From Halogranum rubrum (GTDB taxonomy: Archaea > Halobacteriota > Halobacteria > Halobacteriales > Haloferacaceae), in the NCBI RefSeq assembly GCF_900114455.1, contig NZ_FOTC01000002.1, positions 591,012 to 655,011 of the forward strand: a stretch of DNA of 64,000 nt, read 5' to 3'. The notes beneath the pieces are model-generated. The model was not told where the DNA came from. It was given only the letters and a program-made list of their open reading frames with translations, and did not search any database. Of the stretch, positions 33,992-41,830 are shown one piece after another. Numbering within the stretch: position 1 is the first letter of the stretch; every line of letters begins with the position of its first letter. Both the position numbers and the translations under genes were made by a program.

Positions 33992-35179
33992 ATGTCGACC
34001 GCGCGCTCCACAGCCGAGGACGCCCCCGCCGCCGACATCGCCGCGGCACTCCGCGAAGCCCCGTTCGTTCGGGTCGTCGCGAGAGCCGACGGCGACTCGC
34101 TGGCCGCGAGTGGCATCCTCGCCGACGCGTGTCGGAGCGCCGATATTCCGTTCCACGTCAGAACGGCCCCCAATCCGACTCCCGACCCCGACGCCGACGG
34201 ACTCTCCTTCGTCGTCGGACTGACGGGAGGCGACGTCGCACTCGCGGGCACGAGTCGCCCGGCGAGCGTGACCGCCTTCGAAGTCGCCCGAGAACTCGGC
34301 GTCGAAGCCGACCCGATTCTCGGACTCGCTGGCGTCGTCGCCGCCGAGTCGACCATCGGTGTCGACGGCAGCGGGACGATGCTCGACGCGGCCGAACGCC
34401 GCGGCACGGTCGAACGCCGACCGGGTCTCGCCGTTCCGACCGCCGACATCAGCGACGGTATCGCACACACGACGCTCGTTCACACGCCCAGTTCGGGCGA
34501 AGTCGAGCGCGTTCGAGCGATGCTCGCGGAGTTGGACCTCCCCGCCGAACTCGACGAGGCGGCACACCGCCGACTCGCCTCTCTCGTCGCCATCGACGCG
34601 ACGACGGGCGACGACGCGACACCACGCGCCGCCGAGACGGTCGAGCGGGCACTCCGCCCGTACGCGACGCCCGAGGCGACGTTCGAGACGGTCGGCGGCT
34701 ACGCCGACGTGCTCGACGCCGTCGCCCGCGAACAGCCCGGAACCGGTGTAGCACTCGCACTCGGCCACGGCAACGTGGCTCGGGCCGCTGCACTGGACGC
34801 CTGGCGCGCCCACGCCGTCGCCACGCACCGTCTCCTCCGGGAGGCGACGACCGGCCGGTACGAGGGCGTGTTCGTCGCTCGGGTCGACGCCGACGAGGAG
34901 TCGGCGACGGCGTTGCCGACGATAGCACGACTGCTGCGGGACTTCCGGTCGCCGGAACCCGTGGCGCTCGTCGTCACCGACGGTGACTCGCCCGTAGACG
35001 AGATGCGGGCGGCCGCCGCGAGCGTCGACGACAGTGCGCTCGGAACCGCGATGGCCGAGGCAGCCGAGTCGTTCGACGGGACGGGATACGGAACCGACAC
35101 ACGCGCGGAAGCGCGGGTCGACGGAGACACAGACACGACCGAGTTCATCACGGCGGTTCGGGAGGCGTTGGCGCGATGA
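33992..35179 (+). CDS. RecJ-like/DHH-family protein with degenerate active site
   Basis: The 395-residue product follows rpsO by 9 bases. It has the DHH/RecJ/Cdc45 layout: 'VARADGDSLAASG' aligns with the first motif (normally H-x-D-x-D-G). No DHH triad is present where it would be expected; 'GLTGGDVALAG' is the closest segment. A C-terminal DHHA1-like 'FVARVDADEESATALPTIARLL' can be made out. Haloarchaea have several RecJ paralogues, some thought to act as Cdc45-like replication factors. The loss of metal-binding residues suggests a structural role. The name comes from fold and context, not demonstrated nuclease activity. Confidence 0.75.
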   Translation: MSTARSTAEDAPAADIAAALREAPFVRVVARADGDSLAASGILADACRSADIPFHVRTAPNPTPDPDADGLSFVVGLTGGDVALAGTSRPASVTAFEVARELGVEADPILGLAGVVAAESTIGVDGSGTMLDAAERRGTVERRPGLAVPTADISDGIAHTTLVHTPSSGEVERVRAMLAELDLPAELDEAAHRRLASLVAIDATTGDDATPRAAETVERALRPYATPEATFETVGGYADVLDAVAREQPGTGVALALGHGNVARAAALDAWRAHAVATHRLLREATTGRYEGVFVARVDADEESATALPTIARLLRDFRSPEPVALVVTDGDSPVDEMRAAAASVDDSALGTAMAEAAESFDGTGYGTDTRAEARVDGDTDTTEFITAVREALAR

Positions 35180-35403
35180 GACGAGCACGGCTCGAAACGG
35201 AGCACGAACACGCTCGCCTCGTCGCCGACGCGGTGACTCCCGACAACACCGACTCGATGACGACGACGGTGGAGGGCGACTCCATCGTGACCGTCGTCGA
35301 GCGGGAGACGACCGGTGGCTTACAGGCTACCGTCGACGACTACGTGGTGAACCTGACCGTCGCGGAGACGGTCGCAGACAACGCAACACGACACAACCTA
35401 TGA
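35176..35403 (+). CDS. pcc1: KEOPS complex subunit Pcc1
   Basis: The 75-residue protein starts at an ATGA overlap with the RecJ-like gene. The sequence MRRARLETEHEHARLVADAV, then 'DNTDSMTTTVEGDSIVTVVE' and 'LQATVDDYVVNLTVAETV', matches archaeal Pcc1. This small protein forms the dimer at the centre of KEOPS, which makes the t6A modification of ANN-decoding tRNAs. The stop overlaps the next start (ATGA). Its position between the RecJ-like gene and rps3ae is an arrangement I recall from other haloarchaea. Confidence 0.88.
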   Translation: MRRARLETEHEHARLVADAVTPDNTDSMTTTVEGDSIVTVVERETTGGLQATVDDYVVNLTVAETVADNATRHNL

Positions 35404-36062
35404 GCGAACGTTCAGTATCCAAGCAGAAGAAAGGAAAGCGATGGTACAGCATTCTCGCGCCCGAGCAGTTCGACCGCGCGGAACTCGGCGAGACCTTCGC
35501 TGACGAAGTCGAACAGATCAACGGCCGCACCATCGAGGTCACCCTCGGTGAACTCACGGGCGACGCCGGTGCGAACAACACGAAGCTCACGTTCAAGATC
35601 ACGGACGTCGGCAGCGACTCGGCGTACACCGAGTTCGTCAAGCACGAACTCACTCGTGACTACCTCCGCAGCCTCGTCCGCCGCGGTGCGTCGAAGATCG
35701 ACGTGAACGTGACCGTCCTGACGAAGGACGACTACCGCGTGCAGGTCCAGCCTGTCGCACTCACGACGAAGAAGGCCGACAACAGCCAAGAGAAGGCCAT
35801 CCGTAAGGTCATGATCGACCTCGTCGAAGAGGCCGCCGAAGACCACACCTTCGAGGAACTCGTCGACAGCGTCGTCGAGGGTCGACTCTCCTCTGCCATC
35901 TACGGCGAGGCCAAGACCATCTACCCGCTGCGCCGCGTCGAGATCCAGAAACTCGACCTCGAAGCACGACCCGAAGAGGTCGCCGCCGAGGAAGAGGCCG
36001 CAGTCGACGTCGACGAAGAAGACGTCGCAGTCGACGAAGACGCCGAAGCCGACGAAGAGTAA
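35400..36062 (+). CDS. rps3ae: 30S ribosomal protein S3Ae
   Basis: The true start is ATG 35400 (MSERSVSKQKKGKRWYSILA), overlapping the pcc1 stop. The 220-residue product matches eS1/S3Ae: 'KKGKRWYSILAPEQFDRAEL', 'GRTIEVTLGELTGDAGANNT', and 'YPLRRVEIQKLDLEARPEEV' near the end. This archaeal/eukaryal-specific protein sits on the small-subunit platform near the mRNA exit. It ends in an acidic tail (DVDEEDVAVDEDAEADEE), a halophilic feature. Confidence 0.95.
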   Translation: MSERSVSKQKKGKRWYSILAPEQFDRAELGETFADEVEQINGRTIEVTLGELTGDAGANNTKLTFKITDVGSDSAYTEFVKHELTRDYLRSLVRRGASKIDVNVTVLTKDDYRVQVQPVALTTKKADNSQEKAIRKVMIDLVEEAAEDHTFEELVDSVVEGRLSSAIYGEAKTIYPLRRVEIQKLDLEARPEEVAAEEEAAVDVDEEDVAVDEDAEADEE

Positions 36063-36138
36063 CGCGTCTCTCGTCGTTCTCGACCCGATTTTCGCTTCTT
36101 TCGATGCCGTCGAGCGGCAGGACTACGGACTACTACGG

Positions 36139-36555
36139 CTACTCTTCGACGATAATCGTCCCGACCATCCCGGCCTGTTCGTGTGGAACACAGACGTACT
36201 CGTACCGTCCGGGTACCTCGAAGGTGTGGCTGTACGTCTCGCCGGCGACGACGCCACCACCATCGAACCCCTCCTGTCGAAACGCCTCGCGAGCGGCCTG
36301 CTCGTTCTCGTAGCCGCCGCTGGCGAAGTACTCGGCGTCGTCGGGAATCGCGTTCTCGTAAGCGGTGACGGTGTGGCCGCGAGAGCTCCCGTTGTACCAC
36401 GTGACCGTGTCACCGACGCTAACGGTGAACTCGTAGGGGTCGAACGCGGTCGCACGCATCAGGATGTCGCCTTGCGACCCGCCGACGCCGGCACAGCCGG
36501 CGACTGCGGTGAGTCCGGCCGTACCGACGCTCGCGAGAAACGTCCTGCGTTGCAT
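36139..36555 (-). CDS. Halocyanin-like blue copper lipoprotein
   Basis: Starting at ATG 36553-36555 (MQRRTFLASVGTAG), the product is 138 residues. It has a Tat signal (RR at 3-4) and lipobox Cys21. The plastocyanin fold shows the type 1 copper ligands His61 (GHTVTAYE), Cys122, His125 and Met130 (YEYVCVPHEQAGM). Halocyanins are membrane-anchored electron carriers on the outer face, passing electrons to terminal oxidases or other acceptors. The open frame extends far upstream, but that part is antisense to the next gene. Confidence 0.9.
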   Translation of the reverse strand: MQRRTFLASVGTAGLTAVAGCAGVGGSQGDILMRATAFDPYEFTVSVGDTVTWYNGSSRGHTVTAYENAIPDDAEYFASGGYENEQAAREAFRQEGFDGGGVVAGETYSHTFEVPGRYEYVCVPHEQAGMVGTIIVEE

Positions 36556-36666
36556 AGTCGACTCTCGGGGAGCGACCGATAAATGCGGCGTGGTTCGGTT
36601 GTCGAATGCAGTCACGCTCGCGGGCGGATATAAACACGTAAACCGGTCCTGTTCGACTGCCGAGAC

Positions 36667-37344
36667 ATGAAACCGCGGTTCGTCGGCCACTTCGGACTCG
36701 CTGACTACGTCACCGTCAGCAACGCGGCACTCGGCTTTCTGGCCGCCGTCGCCGCGCTCGTGGACACGACGCTCGCGGCCCGACTCATCCTCCTCGGGGC
36801 CGTCGCCGACGGACTCGACGGCGTCCTCGCTCGACAGTTCGGTGGGTCCGACGCGGGACCGTATCTGGACTCGCTGGCCGACGTCGCCTCGTTCTGTGTC
36901 GCCCCCGCCCTGCTCGTCGTGAGCGTGGTGCTGGAGACGTGGGGGTTCGACCCGGTTCGCTCGTGGGCCGGTGCGGGACTCTGTGCACTGTTCGTCGCGA
37001 TGGGCGTCACTCGCCTCGGTCTCTACACCGCCTACGACAGCAAGTCGGACTCGACGGAGGGTGTCCCGACGACGCTCGCGGCGACGATTCTCTCGGCAGG
37101 CGTCCTCGCTGGCTTCGCCGACCCGCTCGTTCTCGTCCCGCTGGTCGCAATCTTGGCACTCATGATGGTGACGACCATCAACTATCCGGACCTCCACTGG
37201 CAGGACGCGCTCGTGATGGGCGTCGTGCAAGCGCTGGCGATTCTCCTCTCTGGCTACCCCGGCGAGGTGTTCGCCTTCGGACTCCTCTTCTTGGCGCTCG
37301 GCTATCTCTTCCTCGGGCCGCGGTTCTACTGGCGAGGGACGTAG
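36667..37344 (+). CDS. CDP-alcohol phosphatidyltransferase (archaetidylserine synthase-like)
   Basis: The 225-residue membrane protein carries the complete family motif D48-x2-D51-G52-x2-A55-R56-x7-G64-x3-D68-x3-D72, whose Asp residues bind the metal and catalyse transfer. About six to eight hydrophobic helices are visible. It condenses a CDP-activated lipid with an alcohol; within haloarchaea this size and order fit the PssA-like archaetidylserine synthase group, although the acceptor is an inference. It is divergent from halocyanin and convergent with the next gene (stops one base apart). Confidence 0.85.
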   Translation: MKPRFVGHFGLADYVTVSNAALGFLAAVAALVDTTLAARLILLGAVADGLDGVLARQFGGSDAGPYLDSLADVASFCVAPALLVVSVVLETWGFDPVRSWAGAGLCALFVAMGVTRLGLYTAYDSKSDSTEGVPTTLAATILSAGVLAGFADPLVLVPLVAILALMMVTTINYPDLHWQDALVMGVVQALAILLSGYPGEVFAFGLLFLALGYLFLGPRFYWRGT

Positions 37345-37345
37345 C

Positions 37346-37627
37346 TCACATCCCCATGTCGGCCGCGTCGTCGGGGATGGGCAAGTCGTGGACCCCGACA
37401 CCGAGCAGTTCGGCGGCGTGGTCGAGCGCCATGTCGAAGCCGTAGTACCGTTCGAGTTCGTCGCCGTCGGCGGTCGGTCGGACCTTCAGCATGGCGTAAC
37501 CGTCGACGTTCTGGGCGATAGCCGCGGTTCGGCCGTCGTAGTCGAAGCTCAGCACTCGTTCTGTCTCCGTCTCCTCGTAGTGGGCCGTGATGCCGTTCGC
37601 CGTCGCCTCCGCGGATGCCTCCGACAT
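37346..37627 (-). CDS. Uncharacterised conserved small protein
   Basis: This 93-residue acidic protein has the look of a conserved haloarchaeal family: 'GITAHYEETETERVLSFDYD', 'TAAIAQNVDGYAMLKVRPT', 'ELERYYGFDMALDHAAELL'. A beta-sheet first half and a helical second half are predicted by eye. No Cys, membrane segment or catalytic motif is seen. It lies between the phosphatidyltransferase and SRP RNA. I do not recognise a function; I recall something like it as a DUF7111-type protein, with low certainty. Confidence 0.7.
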   Translation of the reverse strand: MSEASAEATANGITAHYEETETERVLSFDYDGRTAAIAQNVDGYAMLKVRPTADGDELERYYGFDMALDHAAELLGVGVHDLPIPDDAADMGM

Positions 37628-37745
37628 AGTCTACTCGCCGGTTAGGAAGGAGGACAGTCGAAGCTATCGGTTCTCTCGGTCTCCCGAATTTCCTGTCTCG
37701 CCACGACGGCGCCGTGGCTGAGAAGGATAGATGAAGTATGAATGC

Positions 37746-38052
37746 GGACAGGGCGGGATTGCCCGGCGTTCCGAGCGCGGGTAATCCCGGTTGCCTCCTC
37801 CACCCCGCGGCCCTACGAGCGACGCACGTCTGGTGGTGGGCTGCTCGCTTCCGCGCCTGACCCAGTGCCACCAATCAACGACGAGTCGACGTCCCTGCAG
37901 ACGTGTTTCGTCGAGCCGCTGTCCCCGCAGGACGAGGTTTCTACGTTGGCTCCCGGGGCCCGTGCCGGTCTGACCGGACGCGCCCGTCGTTCGGTCCCCG
38001 CTAAAGACTCTATCGCGGGAAGTGAGCAGGGCCTAACTGCCCGACCTAGTCC
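37746..38052 (-). ncRNA. ffs: Signal recognition particle (7S) RNA
   Basis: On the minus strand the sequence contains the SRP54-binding helix 8 core ggtcaggcgcggaagcgagc, very close to that of bacterial 4.5S RNA, with a GGAA-type tetraloop. The 5' part (actaggtcgggcagttaggc) fits the archaeal Alu domain. The proposed ends can pair (ggac with gtcc), and the length of about 307 nt is as expected. SRP RNA scaffolds SRP54 and SRP19 for co-translational targeting. Exact ends are estimated. Confidence 0.88.
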
Positions 38053-38070
38053 ACTCCATACTACCCCACG

Positions 38071-38078
38071 ACCTCATA
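38071..38078 (-). promoter_or_regulatory. TATA box of the SRP RNA gene
   Basis: Minus-strand cttatgag lies about 23-26 nt before the estimated 5' end of SRP RNA, the right place for an archaeal TATA box. Confidence 0.5.
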
Positions 38079-38141
38079 AGGGCCTTTCGACTTTGGCGCG
38101 AAAACCAGCCGACGACGTGAACGCTGGATTCACCGTCAGCT

Positions 38142-38561
38142 TCACGGCCAGAGGACGCCGCGAACGTAGCCAGCAGCACCCAGCGGCACGACCGCGGCGA
38201 CAGCGACGACGACCCACCGATGACTCGTCATCCAGGTGGCCGACGCCGGGAGGTTGAACAGCAGCGTCTCGTCGACGGCGAGCGCCCAGACGACGGTGAG
38301 CAGGAACGTCGCGACACCGAGTACGAGTGCGAGACCGGCGACGAGATCCGGTTCTGCCGTCCCGCGCGTTCCCGAGAGGAAGACGACGACGGTGAGGAGT
38401 GCCATGAAGGCGACACCACCGACGCCGACCGGTCCCGAGGCGTAGTACGCGCCGAGGACGGCCTCTCCCCCGCTGACTGCGACGTACGGCACTCCGAGTG
38501 CGACGAGCAGTGCGACGCAGGCGCCGACCCCGACGGTCGGCGCGACGTCTTCCAAGTCCAT
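38142..38561 (-). CDS. Uncharacterised four-helix membrane protein
   Basis: I start at ATG 38559-38561 (MDLEDVAPTVGVGACVALL). The 139-residue protein has four clear hydrophobic segments: residues 8-25, a second around 43-60 (VGVGGVAFMALLTVVVFL), a third around 72-92 (LVAGLALVLGVATFLLTVVW) and a fourth near 115-132. Loops are short and there is no signal peptide. No catalytic residues stand out. I do not recognise the family with confidence. It faces the thiolase gene divergently. Confidence 0.7.
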   Translation of the reverse strand: MDLEDVAPTVGVGACVALLVALGVPYVAVSGGEAVLGAYYASGPVGVGGVAFMALLTVVVFLSGTRGTAEPDLVAGLALVLGVATFLLTVVWALAVDETLLFNLPASATWMTSHRWVVVAVAAVVPLGAAGYVRGVLWP

Positions 38562-38657
38562 ACGTGCACTCGGGGTGGCCGGAAGATAAAGAATCCGAGA
38601 CAGGTCTCCGATTGTCGGAGGGGAAAACTGTAAAACGGTACGCCACGCGCCTCCCCT

Positions 38658-39809
38658 ATGGAGCGCGTAGCAATCATTGGCGCGTCGATGACCAAGTTCG
38701 GTCAACGCGACGCATGGATCCGCGAACTGCTGGCACAGGCGGGACAGGAGTGTCTCGAAGACGCCGGGGTCTCACCCGACGCACTCGACCATCTCTACGT
38801 CTCGAACATGGCGAGCGGCGAGTTCGAAGGGCAGACAGGTGTCCCGAACGCTCTCGCTCACGACCTCGCGGCGATGCCCGCATACACCGCCCGTATCGAC
38901 CAGACCTCGTCGTCGGGCGGCGCTGGCGTCTATCACGCGTGGCAGTCTATCGCCAGCGGTGCCAGCGAGATGACGATGCTCGTCGGTGGCGAGAAGATGA
39001 CACACAAGACGACCGCAGAGGCCACCGACGTCATCGCGTCCATCACGCATCCCGCCGAGTACAAACACGGTGTGACGCTCCCGAGTTTCGCCGGTCTCAC
39101 GGCCCGTCTCTATCTCGACACCTACGACGCACCGCGAGAGAGTCTCGCCAAAGTCGCCGTCAAGAACCACAAGAACGGCGTCGACAACCCGCACGCGCAG
39201 TTCCAGAAGGAAGTCGACCTCGACACCGTCATGGAGTCACCCATCGTCGCCGACCCGCTTCGCCTCTACGACTTCTGTCCCATCACCGACGGCAGCGCCG
39301 CGTTGATGTTCTGTCCCGAGTCGGTCGCCCGCGAGTACACCGACAACTACGCCGTCATCTCCGGCATCGGTGGTGCGACAGACACCCACGTCGTCCACGA
39401 GCGCTCGGACCCGACGACGATGGGCGGCGTCGTCAAGTCCAGCGAAATCGCCTACGAGATGGCCGACCTCGGTCCCGACGACATCGAAGTCGCCGAACTC
39501 CACGACATGTTCACCATCCTCGAATTCCTGCAGGCGGAGGGCGTCGGCTTCTTCGACGAGGGCGAGGCGTGGAAGGCGGTCGAAGAGGGCGTCACCGAAC
39601 GCGACGGCGAACTCCCCATCAACACGTCTGGCGGCCTGAAGTCCAAGGGCCACCCGCTCGGCGCGTCGGGCGTCGCACAGGTGTACGAGGTTTACAAGCA
39701 GGTCCTCGGTGAGGCAGGACCGCGACAGGTCGACGCGAACGTCGGTCTCGCGACGAACGTCGGCGGCTTCGGGAACTGTGTTTCGACCACGATTCTGGAG
39801 GGTAACTAA
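38658..39809 (+). CDS. Thiolase-superfamily protein lacking the usual catalytic cysteine
   Basis: The 383-residue product has thiolase/SCP2 family organisation: 'VAIIGASMTKFGQRD', 'DHLYVSNMASGEFEGQTG', 'ELHDMFT' and 'SGGLKSKGHPLGASG' (the conserved His region). At the position of the nucleophilic Cys (CASGG in typical thiolases) the sequence is T83-S84-S85-S86-G87-G88, so Ser replaces Cys. The following gene encodes an OB-fold partner, as in archaeal acetoacetyl-CoA thiolase/HMG-CoA synthase complexes. It may be a non-condensing subunit or use other chemistry. The Cys-less version may be a normal haloarchaeal paralogue. Confidence 0.82.
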   Translation: MERVAIIGASMTKFGQRDAWIRELLAQAGQECLEDAGVSPDALDHLYVSNMASGEFEGQTGVPNALAHDLAAMPAYTARIDQTSSSGGAGVYHAWQSIASGASEMTMLVGGEKMTHKTTAEATDVIASITHPAEYKHGVTLPSFAGLTARLYLDTYDAPRESLAKVAVKNHKNGVDNPHAQFQKEVDLDTVMESPIVADPLRLYDFCPITDGSAALMFCPESVAREYTDNYAVISGIGGATDTHVVHERSDPTTMGGVVKSSEIAYEMADLGPDDIEVAELHDMFTILEFLQAEGVGFFDEGEAWKAVEEGVTERDGELPINTSGGLKSKGHPLGASGVAQVYEVYKQVLGEAGPRQVDANVGLATNVGGFGNCVSTTILEGN

Positions 39810-40183
39810 TGAGCGACAATCCACCGCTAGAGGCGTACCGCTACTCGGACGGCAGCATCACCTACCCCGGCCACCCAATCGGCCCTGACGGCAGCGAACC
39901 GGTCGACACCGTCGACCTCAGCGAGTACACGGCCGAGGTCATCACGTGGACGACGTCGATGGCGACGCCGCCGGGTGTCCGCCAACCGAACACGCTCGCC
40001 ATCGTCGAGTTCGACGTCGATGGCGAACCCGTCCGCGCACTCGGGCAGGTCACCACCGACGACGTCGAAATCGGTGACGAGGTGAAAGCGGTCTACTGTG
40101 ACGAACTCCGCGAACCCGGTGTCGGCATCAAGGAACCGGAGAGCCAGGACTGGGACGGATACCGGTTCGAGCCTGTCCAATAG
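39809..40183 (+). CDS. DUF35-type OB-fold acyl-CoA-associated protein
   Basis: The 124-residue protein begins within the thiolase stop (TAATG), so the two are coupled. The OB-fold segment reads 'VITWTTSMATPPGVRQPNTL', 'VDGEPVRALGQVTTDDVEIG' and 'DEVKAVYCDELREPG', as in the C-terminal half of DUF35 proteins. The usual N-terminal zinc ribbon (two CxxC pairs) is absent. In archaea DUF35 proteins bridge thiolase and HMG-CoA synthase and channel acetoacetyl-CoA. Here it probably forms a complex with the upstream protein. Confidence 0.82.
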   Translation: MSDNPPLEAYRYSDGSITYPGHPIGPDGSEPVDTVDLSEYTAEVITWTTSMATPPGVRQPNTLAIVEFDVDGEPVRALGQVTTDDVEIGDEVKAVYCDELREPGVGIKEPESQDWDGYRFEPVQ

Positions 40184-40360
40184 CGCGTTTCATCGCGCGC
40201 AAACAGGCACAAGCCGAAGAGTCGAACCGGTCTGAGCGCAGCCACGTTTGCGTGCCACGGTTCGTGCCTTTATTTAGTACCGTGGTGCACTGCGTCGTAC
40301 TAACCCGGACAGAGCGAAGGTTCGAATCGACCACCCAACACGTAGTTGCACAGACGCAGC

Positions 40361-40777
40361 TCAACAACACTCACCTGCAGCTACCGCTGTCGTCGGTCGC
40401 TCCCGAGTCACGACGGCACAGGCGTCTCGTCTACTGTCGTCGCAGCCGACGACGGTGACGAGGGACTCCAGCTCTCGGAGTGCTCCGACGAACGTGTGGC
40501 CCTGTTCTGTCAGCGAGTATCGTGTCGACGGCGGCGTCGCCTCGACGTGCCGCTCGACGAATCCGCGGCATCGAAGTTCTCGAAGGCGTCGGGAGAGCGT
40601 CTTCGCCGTGATGCCGTCCAGTTCACGCTTCATCTCGTTGAACCCGACGTCACGTTCCGAGAGCAACCGAAGCACGTGGAACGTCCACTTACGACCGAGC
40701 GACTCGTGGAGGCGGTGCCACAGCTGTTGCCAGTCGGTGTCGACCGCTTCCGACTCAGCTGATTCGTCGTCACTCAT
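40361..40777 (-). CDS. HxlR family transcriptional regulator
   Basis: I choose ATG 40775-40777 (MSDDESAESEAVDTDWQQ); in-frame starts at 40798 and GTG 40810 are possible. The winged helix is standard HxlR: 'RKWTFHVLRLLSERDVGFNE', 'ITAKTLSRRLRELRCRGF', 'RYSLTEQGH'. Such regulators often sense oxidants or aldehydes through Cys; here Cys occur in the wing (RCRG), in VVGCDDS, and at the extreme C-terminus (GECC). Its target is unknown. It is transcribed toward the thiolase pair. Confidence 0.83.
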   Translation of the reverse strand: MSDDESAESEAVDTDWQQLWHRLHESLGRKWTFHVLRLLSERDVGFNEMKRELDGITAKTLSRRLRELRCRGFVERHVEATPPSTRYSLTEQGHTFVGALRELESLVTVVGCDDSRRDACAVVTRERPTTAVAAGECC

Positions 40778-40894
40778 CGACGAGAGATACGTCACCATCG
40801 TCGAAAACACAGTCGGGGGGTTTCTGCGGCGAAACTACCTTGCTCTCGGCCCACTGCTGCGGTTATCGGTGTGTCGTCCCTCTCTCTGACTGCA

Positions 40895-40999
40895 ATGTCA
40901 GAAGAGACCGAATCGACGTGTTGTTGCTGCTGTCTCGGCTGTTGCCGACGATGTGCGTGCTGCCAACCGATTCGACCGACCTGCTGTCGTTATCGTTAG
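40895..40999 (+). CDS. Putative 34-residue cysteine-rich microprotein
   Basis: ATG 40895 opens a 34-codon frame ending TAG 40999. The product starts MSEETEST, then CCCCC-LG-CC-RR-C-A-CC-QPIRPT-CC-RYR: 12 Cys in 34 residues, with mixed TGT and TGC codons and an acidic lead-in typical of haloarchaeal proteins. It could bind several metal ions, like a metallothionein or a zinc knuckle. It lies between two minus-strand genes and its last bases overlap the 3' end of the next one. Against it: short length, no clear ribosome-binding site, only a weak TATA-like ggttatcgg about 30 nt upstream. Confidence 0.45.
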   Translation: MSEETESTCCCCCLGCCRRCACCQPIRPTCCRYR

Positions 41000-41751
41000 T
41001 TGCCGCTCTTGTCCCCCTCGTCGTCGACATCGTCCAACTCGTCTTTGATGGACTGAAGTTCGGATTCGACGTCGACTTCAGCGTCGTCGAATTCGTCGCC
41101 GTCGTCGCCGAACCCGTCACTGTTGTTCCTCTCGTTCTTCTCGTCCACCTCGTCTAACTCCCGTCCGCCGTCGGATTCTTCCTCCACAGAGATTTCGACC
41201 GGCTCAGTGCGTCCGCTGTGACCGTGCTCTCGCGACGAGCGTCTCCGACCACCGGTACGTCTCCGGTCGCGCGAGTCACGTCGTGAGCGGGACCCGGAGC
41301 GACTCGACTCGATTCGGCGTTCGATTTCGTCCGTCAGCCCACGCGCGTCTTCGATGATGTCTCGCGACTCGGGGTCGTCCGGGAGGTCCGCCTCCGTGAG
41401 CGCGCGCTGCAGTTCCGAGAGTGCACGGTCGAGTCCGTCGACGGCTTCGTCGCGGACGCCGCTGACGCGTCGGCGCGTCTCTTCGCTTCCCTCGCGGAGT
41501 GAGCCTTCCGGGTTCGCCAGCCGAAGGAGTTTCTGGAGGAGTTCGAGCGCGCGGATGTTCGCCTCCAGAATCGAGACGACCGTCGGAATCGTGTATTCGT
41601 CGGTGAACCGGAGAATCTCGCTCGGGGTCGGCGGTCGGAACCGACGGCGTGCCTCGGGACGTCGCTCGAGTTCGTCACGGAGGTCACCGAGCGTCAGTTC
41701 GAGGTCGTCGAGCAGGTCGACGAAGTCGTCGTCGTCACGGCGGGAACTCAT
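40996..41751 (-). CDS. Uncharacterised helical protein with charged disordered tail
   Basis: I start at ATG 41749-41751 (MSSRRDDDDFVDLLDDLEL), giving 251 residues. Residues 5-145 are predicted helical, with heptad-like leucines (LELTLGDLRDELERR and ALELLQKLLRL), suggesting a coiled-coil or bundle. Residues 150-180 are Arg/Ser-rich (SRSGSRSRRDSRDRRRTGG), and the last 60 are strongly acidic. A basic patch followed by an acidic tail is uncommon in haloarchaea and may bind nucleic acid or a partner. No function is assigned. Confidence 0.7.
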   Translation of the reverse strand: MSSRRDDDDFVDLLDDLELTLGDLRDELERRPEARRRFRPPTPSEILRFTDEYTIPTVVSILEANIRALELLQKLLRLANPEGSLREGSEETRRRVSGVRDEAVDGLDRALSELQRALTEADLPDDPESRDIIEDARGLTDEIERRIESSRSGSRSRRDSRDRRRTGGRRRSSREHGHSGRTEPVEISVEEESDGGRELDEVDEKNERNNSDGFGDDGDEFDDAEVDVESELQSIKDELDDVDDEGDKSGN

Positions 41752-41830
41752 AGGTGGGGGTTGTACGGGCACGGCCAAAAGGTTAGCCGCCCGTTGCCGA
41801 GAGACGCTCGATAGACGAAGACGACGCTCG

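Noticed and set aside
33296-35188. 630-codon open frame on the minus strand
   Set aside because: It lies opposite rpsO and the RecJ-like gene and has no domain logic.
36556-37401. N-terminal extension of the halocyanin frame to 420 codons
   Set aside because: The extension is antisense to the phosphatidyltransferase. The Tat signal beginning at 36555 marks the true start.
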